Part shown: in pieces, positions 4,951-7,912 of the stretch
Numbering within the stretch: position 1 is the first letter of the stretch
Layout of the letters: each line of letters opens with the position of its first letter
NCBI GenBank assembly: GCA_044426235.1
Contig: JAWXUS010000048.1
Coordinates: 1 to 7,912 of the forward strand
From: JAGHEK01 sp044426235
Lineage (GTDB): Bacteria; Bacillota; Clostridia; Peptostreptococcales; Peptostreptococcaceae
DNA: 7,912 bases
Reading direction: 5' to 3'
Notes under the pieces: model-generated
Seen by the model: only the letters and a program-made list of their open reading frames with translations
What the model was told of the DNA's origin: nothing
The model's database searches: none
Position numbers and translations under genes: made by a program

Positions 4951-5835
4951 ATGAATACTAAAAAAGATACTGTTTATGATGGTTATATATATGGGGAAGC
5001 CTCAAAAGCATCAAATACTATGAAAATGTATTTGAAAGAAATAGAAGTTTATAGCATACTTACTGCAAATGAAGAAAGAGAACTTGGTCGAGAAATTTTA
5101 AATAACAATGAAGATGCTAAAAAAACTTTTATTAATTCAAATTATAGATTAGTTGTTAGTATTGCAAAGAAATATAAAAAAGACAGTATTGATATATTAG
5201 ATCTTATTCAAGCTGGAAATATTGGACTTATAAAAGCTGTTGAGAAGTATGATTACAAAAAGGGTTATAAATTTAGTACGTATTCAACTTGGTGGATAAA
5301 ACAAAGTATCACTAGATATTTAGATGATTGTGAAAATACTATTAGAATACCTGTTCATCTTCACCAAAAAATAAATTTAATTAAAAGAAAAAAATATGAA
5401 TTATCAAATATATTACAAAGAGAACCTAATATTGAAGAAATTTCTGAGGCCTGTGGCATTGGTATTGACAAAATTTTAGAACTTCTAGAAAAAGATAAAA
5501 GTGTAATTTCACTTGATACTCCAATTAAAGAAGATGAAGATAGTAGTTTAGTTGAATTTATTCCTTCAGATTCAAATTTCGCAGACATAGTTTTAAGAGA
5601 AATTGAACAAAGAAATTTACGTGAAAAAATTGAAGAAGTATTACAAGATTTAAATGAACAAGAACAAAAGGTTCTTAGAATGCGTTTTGGGCTTGATGAT
5701 AACAAACCAAAAACGTTAGAGGAAATTGGTAAAAACTTTGGGGTAACAAGAGAGAGAATAAGACAAATTGAATCAAAAGCAATTAGAAAACTAAGACATC
5801 CAAGCCGTTTAAAACAACTTAAAAACTTTTATTAA
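4951..5835 (+). CDS. Group 2 (RpoD-like) sigma-70 family factor
   Basis: 294 aa with all regions needed for promoter recognition: region 1.2 (about 22-52, MKMYLKEIEVYSILTANEE), region 2 (about 60-125, NYRLVVSIAKKY, DLIQAGNIGLIKAVEKYDY, FSTYSTWWIKQSITR), region 3 (132-200, starting IRIPVHLHQKIN) and region 4 (222-290, LRMRFGLDD, then the -35 binding helix-turn-helix TLEEIGKNFGVTRERIRQIE and AIRKLRHPSRL). It lacks the acidic region 1.1 and is shorter than clostridial housekeeping SigA. The tryptophan pair and region 2.4 are conserved, so it should recognise promoters close to the SigA consensus. Differences from housekeeping factors include SITRYLDDCENTIRIPVHL, where SigA has AITRAIADQARTIRIPVHM. 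No anti-sigma gene adjoins. It is probably an auxiliary factor used under stress or in a growth phase. Confidence 0.88.
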   Translation: MNTKKDTVYDGYIYGEASKASNTMKMYLKEIEVYSILTANEERELGREILNNNEDAKKTFINSNYRLVVSIAKKYKKDSIDILDLIQAGNIGLIKAVEKYDYKKGYKFSTYSTWWIKQSITRYLDDCENTIRIPVHLHQKINLIKRKKYELSNILQREPNIEEISEACGIGIDKILELLEKDKSVISLDTPIKEDEDSSLVEFIPSDSNFADIVLREIEQRNLREKIEEVLQDLNEQEQKVLRMRFGLDDNKPKTLEEIGKNFGVTRERIRQIESKAIRKLRHPSRLKQLKNFY

Positions 5836-5909
5836 AAAGAAGAATAGACTTTGTCAACAAACTGAGCTAAAGCTAATGCTTTAGCCATTTTATTGTTCAT
5901 TTTAATAAT
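5832..5909 (-). CDS. Possible micro-ORF of 22-25 aa convergent with the sigma gene
   Basis: On the minus strand a very strong ribosome binding site GGAGGTG (5919-5913) precedes an open frame: from the ATG at 5900 it codes 22 residues, MNNKMAKALALAQFVDK followed by VYSSF, stop TAA 5834-5832. The ATG is 12 bases from the GGAGGTG, too far; two ATT codons at 5909 and 5906 are at good distance, giving 25 or 24 residues. The peptide is amphipathic with a basic start. Its stop overlaps the sigma gene's stop. The hairpin at 5866-5885 lies within it and encodes AKALALA. No family recognised; it could also be a chance frame behind a chance GGAGGTG. Confidence 0.4.
   Translation of the reverse strand: MIKMNNKMAKALALAQFVDKVYSSF
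5866..5891 (+). terminator. Hairpin after the sigma gene, weak terminator
   Basis: Perfect 8-bp stem GCTAAAGC (5866-5873) with GCTTTAGC (5878-5885), loop TAAT, followed by CATTTTATTG, an interrupted T run. It is the only terminator-like structure after the sigma gene, 30 bases past its stop, but the poor T tract and the overlap with the possible micro-ORF leave its role open. Confidence 0.45.
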
Positions 5910-5948
5910 AGACACCTCCGTTTTATTATTATATTATTTTTATTATTA

Positions 5949-5981
5949 TATAATTTAACTTAAAAATAATAACATTATAAT
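5949..5981 (+). promoter_or_regulatory. Possible -10 boxes for the lipoprotein gene
   Basis: Two TATAAT sequences occur, at 5949-5954 and 5976-5981, in a long A/T-only stretch. The second would start transcription inside the ribosome binding site of the lipoprotein gene, so the first is the better candidate. Neither has a convincing -35. The same A/T stretch must also hold any promoter for the minus-strand micro-ORF. Confidence 0.35.
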
Positions 5982-5997
5982 GATTGAAGGAGTGGCG

Positions 5998-6825
5998 ATG
6001 ATTAAATATAAACAAATTATAAGTTGTGCATTTTGTTCCTTATTAATAGGGTGTGCTTCAAGCACAGATAGTGTGAAAGTTGATTTTTTAGATGAAAAAG
6101 AAATGGTTTCAGTTCATAACTTAATCCATACGATTAACAGTGAAGATTTGAAGTCGTTTAATGAAATTAAAAAGATAATTGATGAAAATATACCAAGAAT
6201 GAAAAATGAAGTCGATAGAGATAATGCTATTATTAAATATATTCAAATTTATAATAATTTAGTGGTTAATGCAATGAATAAGCTTTCTTATCTTGGATAT
6301 GAAATGGAAGAAGTTATAAGTCAATATGAAGTTGAAATTAACAATATATCTTCATATGATAAAATACCTAATGAATATGGAACTGTTAAAGGCTTTTTAA
6401 ATGAAATTTATTCAAATGGATTAGTTCTTTATCTTCATAGCAACAATCAAGGCTATTCAATTCAAGTAGATTATTCTAAAATTAAAAACGAATACGAAGA
6501 ACACACGTCTAATGAATTAGCTAAATACTTAAATTTCTTAGATTATGAAATTAAAAATGATTTGAACTTATTTGAAAAAGAGATAGATTTAGAAGAAATT
6601 AAGATTAGACTTGAAATGCTTTATGATATAAAACATACTGATACTTATCTAAGCAATAAAATAGAATTTAGTAAGACGACTTATGAAGACTTTTTACTTG
6701 GAAAAACACATAGTTATTTTGTAGATGAAAATGGAGAATTTCTTAATTACGTAAGTCAGTTTTATCAAAATGAAATAGACAATAAGTCAAGCATATCTGT
6801 TTTAATTAAAGAAATATTGCAATAA
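5998..6825 (+). CDS. Predicted lipoprotein of unknown function
   Basis: 275 aa from the ATG at 5998, chosen because GAAGGAG (5986-5992) is five bases upstream; an ATG at 5980 in frame would sit before that site and is unlikely. The N terminus is a lipoprotein signal peptide: KYK, hydrophobic QIISCAFCSLLIG, then Cys19 in the lipobox LLIGC, so the mature protein should be anchored to the outer face of the membrane. The rest is mostly charged and helical, without cysteines, repeats or known catalytic motifs (e.g. IINEN-type helices 40-75, a central SNGLVLYLHSNNQGYSIQVDY strand region near 135-155, and a C-terminal YFVDENGEFLNYVSQFY). I do not recognise the family. It has its own terminator and faces the SLH gene tail to tail. 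Confidence 0.75.
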   Translation: MIKYKQIISCAFCSLLIGCASSTDSVKVDFLDEKEMVSVHNLIHTINSEDLKSFNEIKKIIDENIPRMKNEVDRDNAIIKYIQIYNNLVVNAMNKLSYLGYEMEEVISQYEVEINNISSYDKIPNEYGTVKGFLNEIYSNGLVLYLHSNNQGYSIQVDYSKIKNEYEEHTSNELAKYLNFLDYEIKNDLNLFEKEIDLEEIKIRLEMLYDIKHTDTYLSNKIEFSKTTYEDFLLGKTHSYFVDENGEFLNYVSQFYQNEIDNKSSISVLIKEILQ

Positions 6826-6849
6826 AAAAAGAGCATACGCTCTTTTTTT
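6824..6849 (+). terminator. Bidirectional terminator between lipoprotein and SLH genes
   Basis: Seven A, GAGC (6831-6834), loop ATAC, GCTC (6839-6842), seven T: a continuous 11-bp stem that starts inside the lipoprotein's stop codon and ends one base before the SLH gene's stop. It fits termination from both sides. Confidence 0.9.
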
Positions 6850-6850
6850 A

Positions 6851-7912
6851 TTACTTTTTAAGATATACACACATCATTCCACCGCCTGCTGTGATTAACT
6901 TATCTCCAACTTCAGCGTATTGCTGTCCATCAAAAGATTTTAAGTAAATATTATACACTTGCTGGACTTCTTTATCTGTAAAATATGCTGACATAAAGTT
7001 TTTAAAGGCATCTACATATTCAGACTTACCTTCTATATTCAAAGTAGCCCCATATTCAACCAGAGCATATCCTGGTCTTAAAGATTCCTCGTAATATCTC
7101 GCGTAACCATCTTGAATTCCTCCGCCTTCAACAAAATACCAAAGTCCATTAGCTGCAAAAACAAACCCTGAATTTACAGTATGTTCATGAAACTCTGCTT
7201 GCGTTGAATTTCCGTTTAATTTACCAGTTGAAACTGACCCATTAGTAGAGCTATTAGAATCAGACTTAACGTCTTCTGCTTTACTAACTAACTTAACAGC
7301 TTCAGCTCTTGTAAGAAGTCCTTGAGGTCTTAAAGTTCTATCTTCATATCCGTGAAGAATATCTTTTTCTATAAGCCCTTCCATGCTTGATTTTGCCCAG
7401 TATACTATCTTATCGTTATCATACATATAAGGTATTCTGTTTAAATCATTATCTTTAACTTCTAAGTAAGTTGCAATCATAGTACTTGCTTCTTCACGAG
7501 TTATAAAATCATCTGGTCTAAATAAAGAGTTTGCATTTAAGCTCTTATCTAAGATGTAATCATATATTCCGTGAGATGCTCCATTTCTTATATCAACATT
7601 TGCCCAGTGTCCCCAAGTATCTGTCATATTAGAAGGATTTAAATGATTAGCATTATCTTTTAAATATCTTTCTCCAAAAGTAGTTATTTCAAAAGTTTGA
7701 ACCATAACCTTCATAAACTCTGCACGAGTTATATTTTGATTTGGCTTGAAAGTTCCATCTTGATATCCATTAAGTATTCCACGATTTGTATATTCGATTA
7801 TTTGATCATATGCCCAGTGAGAACTAGTAAGATCTTTGTAAGATGAATTTGCACTTACTTCAAATGGCAATGTACTTAAAGCTATGCTTGTAAGCATTAA
7901 ACTTGTTATTAA
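6851..7912 (-). CDS. Surface protein with three SLH domains (5' end outside window)
   Basis: The frame remains open to the window edge and its start lies beyond it: the edge codons read LITSLMLTSIALSTLPFEVSA, the hydrophobic core and cleavage site of a signal peptide, so only a few N-terminal residues are missing. Counting from the first internal Met (complement of 7897): SLH1 at 20-69 (KDLTSSHWAYDQI, GYQDGTFKPNQNITRAEFMK), a divergent SLH2 at 91-147 (DTWGHWAN, FRPDDFITREEAS) and SLH3 at 157-207 (YWAKSSMEGLIEKDILHGYE, RPQGLLTRAEAVKLV). SLH triplets bind pyruvylated cell-wall polymer, fixing the protein to the wall. A Ser/Asn/Gly linker (208-232) leads to a 116-residue C-terminal domain of no family known to me (VFAANGLWYFVEGGGIQDGYARYYEE, ending GGGMMCVYLKK), presumably the functional part exposed on the surface. 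Confidence 0.88.
   Translation of the reverse strand, partial: LITSLMLTSIALSTLPFEVSANSSYKDLTSSHWAYDQIIEYTNRGILNGYQDGTFKPNQNITRAEFMKVMVQTFEITTFGERYLKDNANHLNPSNMTDTWGHWANVDIRNGASHGIYDYILDKSLNANSLFRPDDFITREEASTMIATYLEVKDNDLNRIPYMYDNDKIVYWAKSSMEGLIEKDILHGYEDRTLRPQGLLTRAEAVKLVSKAEDVKSDSNSSTNGSVSTGKLNGNSTQAEFHEHTVNSGFVFAANGLWYFVEGGGIQDGYARYYEESLRPGYALVEYGATLNIEGKSEYVDAFKNFMSAYFTDKEVQQVYNIYLKSFDGQQYAEVGDKLITAGGGMMCVYLKK

Noticed and set aside
5361..5705. 114-aa minus-strand frame inside the sigma factor gene
   Set aside because: Fully antisense to conserved sigma regions 3-4 and Ser-rich without family features; a shadow frame.
5980..5997. Upstream ATG at 5980 as the lipoprotein start
   Set aside because: The GAAGGAG at 5986-5992 lies after this ATG and five bases before the ATG at 5998, which also gives a proper lipoprotein signal peptide.
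1..7912. CRISPR array, transposon ends, tRNA or rRNA genes
   Set aside because: No regularly spaced repeats, no terminal inverted repeats with a transposase, and no cloverleaf or rRNA-like sequence were seen on either strand.

Overview
The window is a very A+T-rich stretch of a low-GC Gram-positive genome, most likely a member of the Clostridia or a close relative. The grounds are: strong AAGGAG-type ribosome binding sites, TATAAT promoters, A/T-flanked hairpin terminators that work in both directions, a DUF1002 (YpuA-type) secreted protein, a surface protein with S-layer homology (SLH) domains, a TipA-type MerR regulator and a group 2 sigma-70 factor. I cannot name the species. No rRNA, tRNA, CRISPR array, transposase or phage structural gene is visible.

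Left part (1-1181, plus strand): the last 60 codons of a U32 family peptidase end at a hairpin terminator. A two-gene cassette of unknown function follows (152 aa and about 120 aa). It ends in a second terminator that is almost a copy of the first. The two reading frames are in the same frame, separated by one TAG, and the second has no ATG, GTG or TTG start where one is needed; an ATT start behind a good ribosome binding site is the best explanation.

Centre-left (1182-3033, minus strand): a likely two-gene operon in which a secreted DUF1002 protein with two amphipathic segments and a long acidic tail is followed by a small cytoplasmic protein resembling a bacterial PH-like domain. Facing away on the plus strand (3224-3739) is a protein with an HsdR-N-like nuclease fold that seems catalytically dead and carries a His/Cys/Gly/Asp tail that looks metal-binding.

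Centre (3869-4950): a TipA-type regulator on the minus strand, split by a single in-frame TGA exactly between its MerR DNA-binding half and its ligand-binding TipAS half. Upstream is a MerR-type promoter with the diagnostic 19-bp spacer and dyad, and about 120 bp further out a diverged second copy of the same promoter/operator.

Right part (4951-7912): a 294-aa sigma-70 family factor without region 1.1; a possible micro-ORF on the opposite strand just past its end; a predicted lipoprotein of unknown function; and, on the minus strand, an SLH-domain surface protein that runs off the right edge. Most genes stand as single units bounded by bidirectional terminators. The content (envelope proteins, drug-responsive regulator, alternative sigma factor, unknown cassette) suggests an accessory or variable region rather than one pathway; no joint function of all genes is shown by the sequence.
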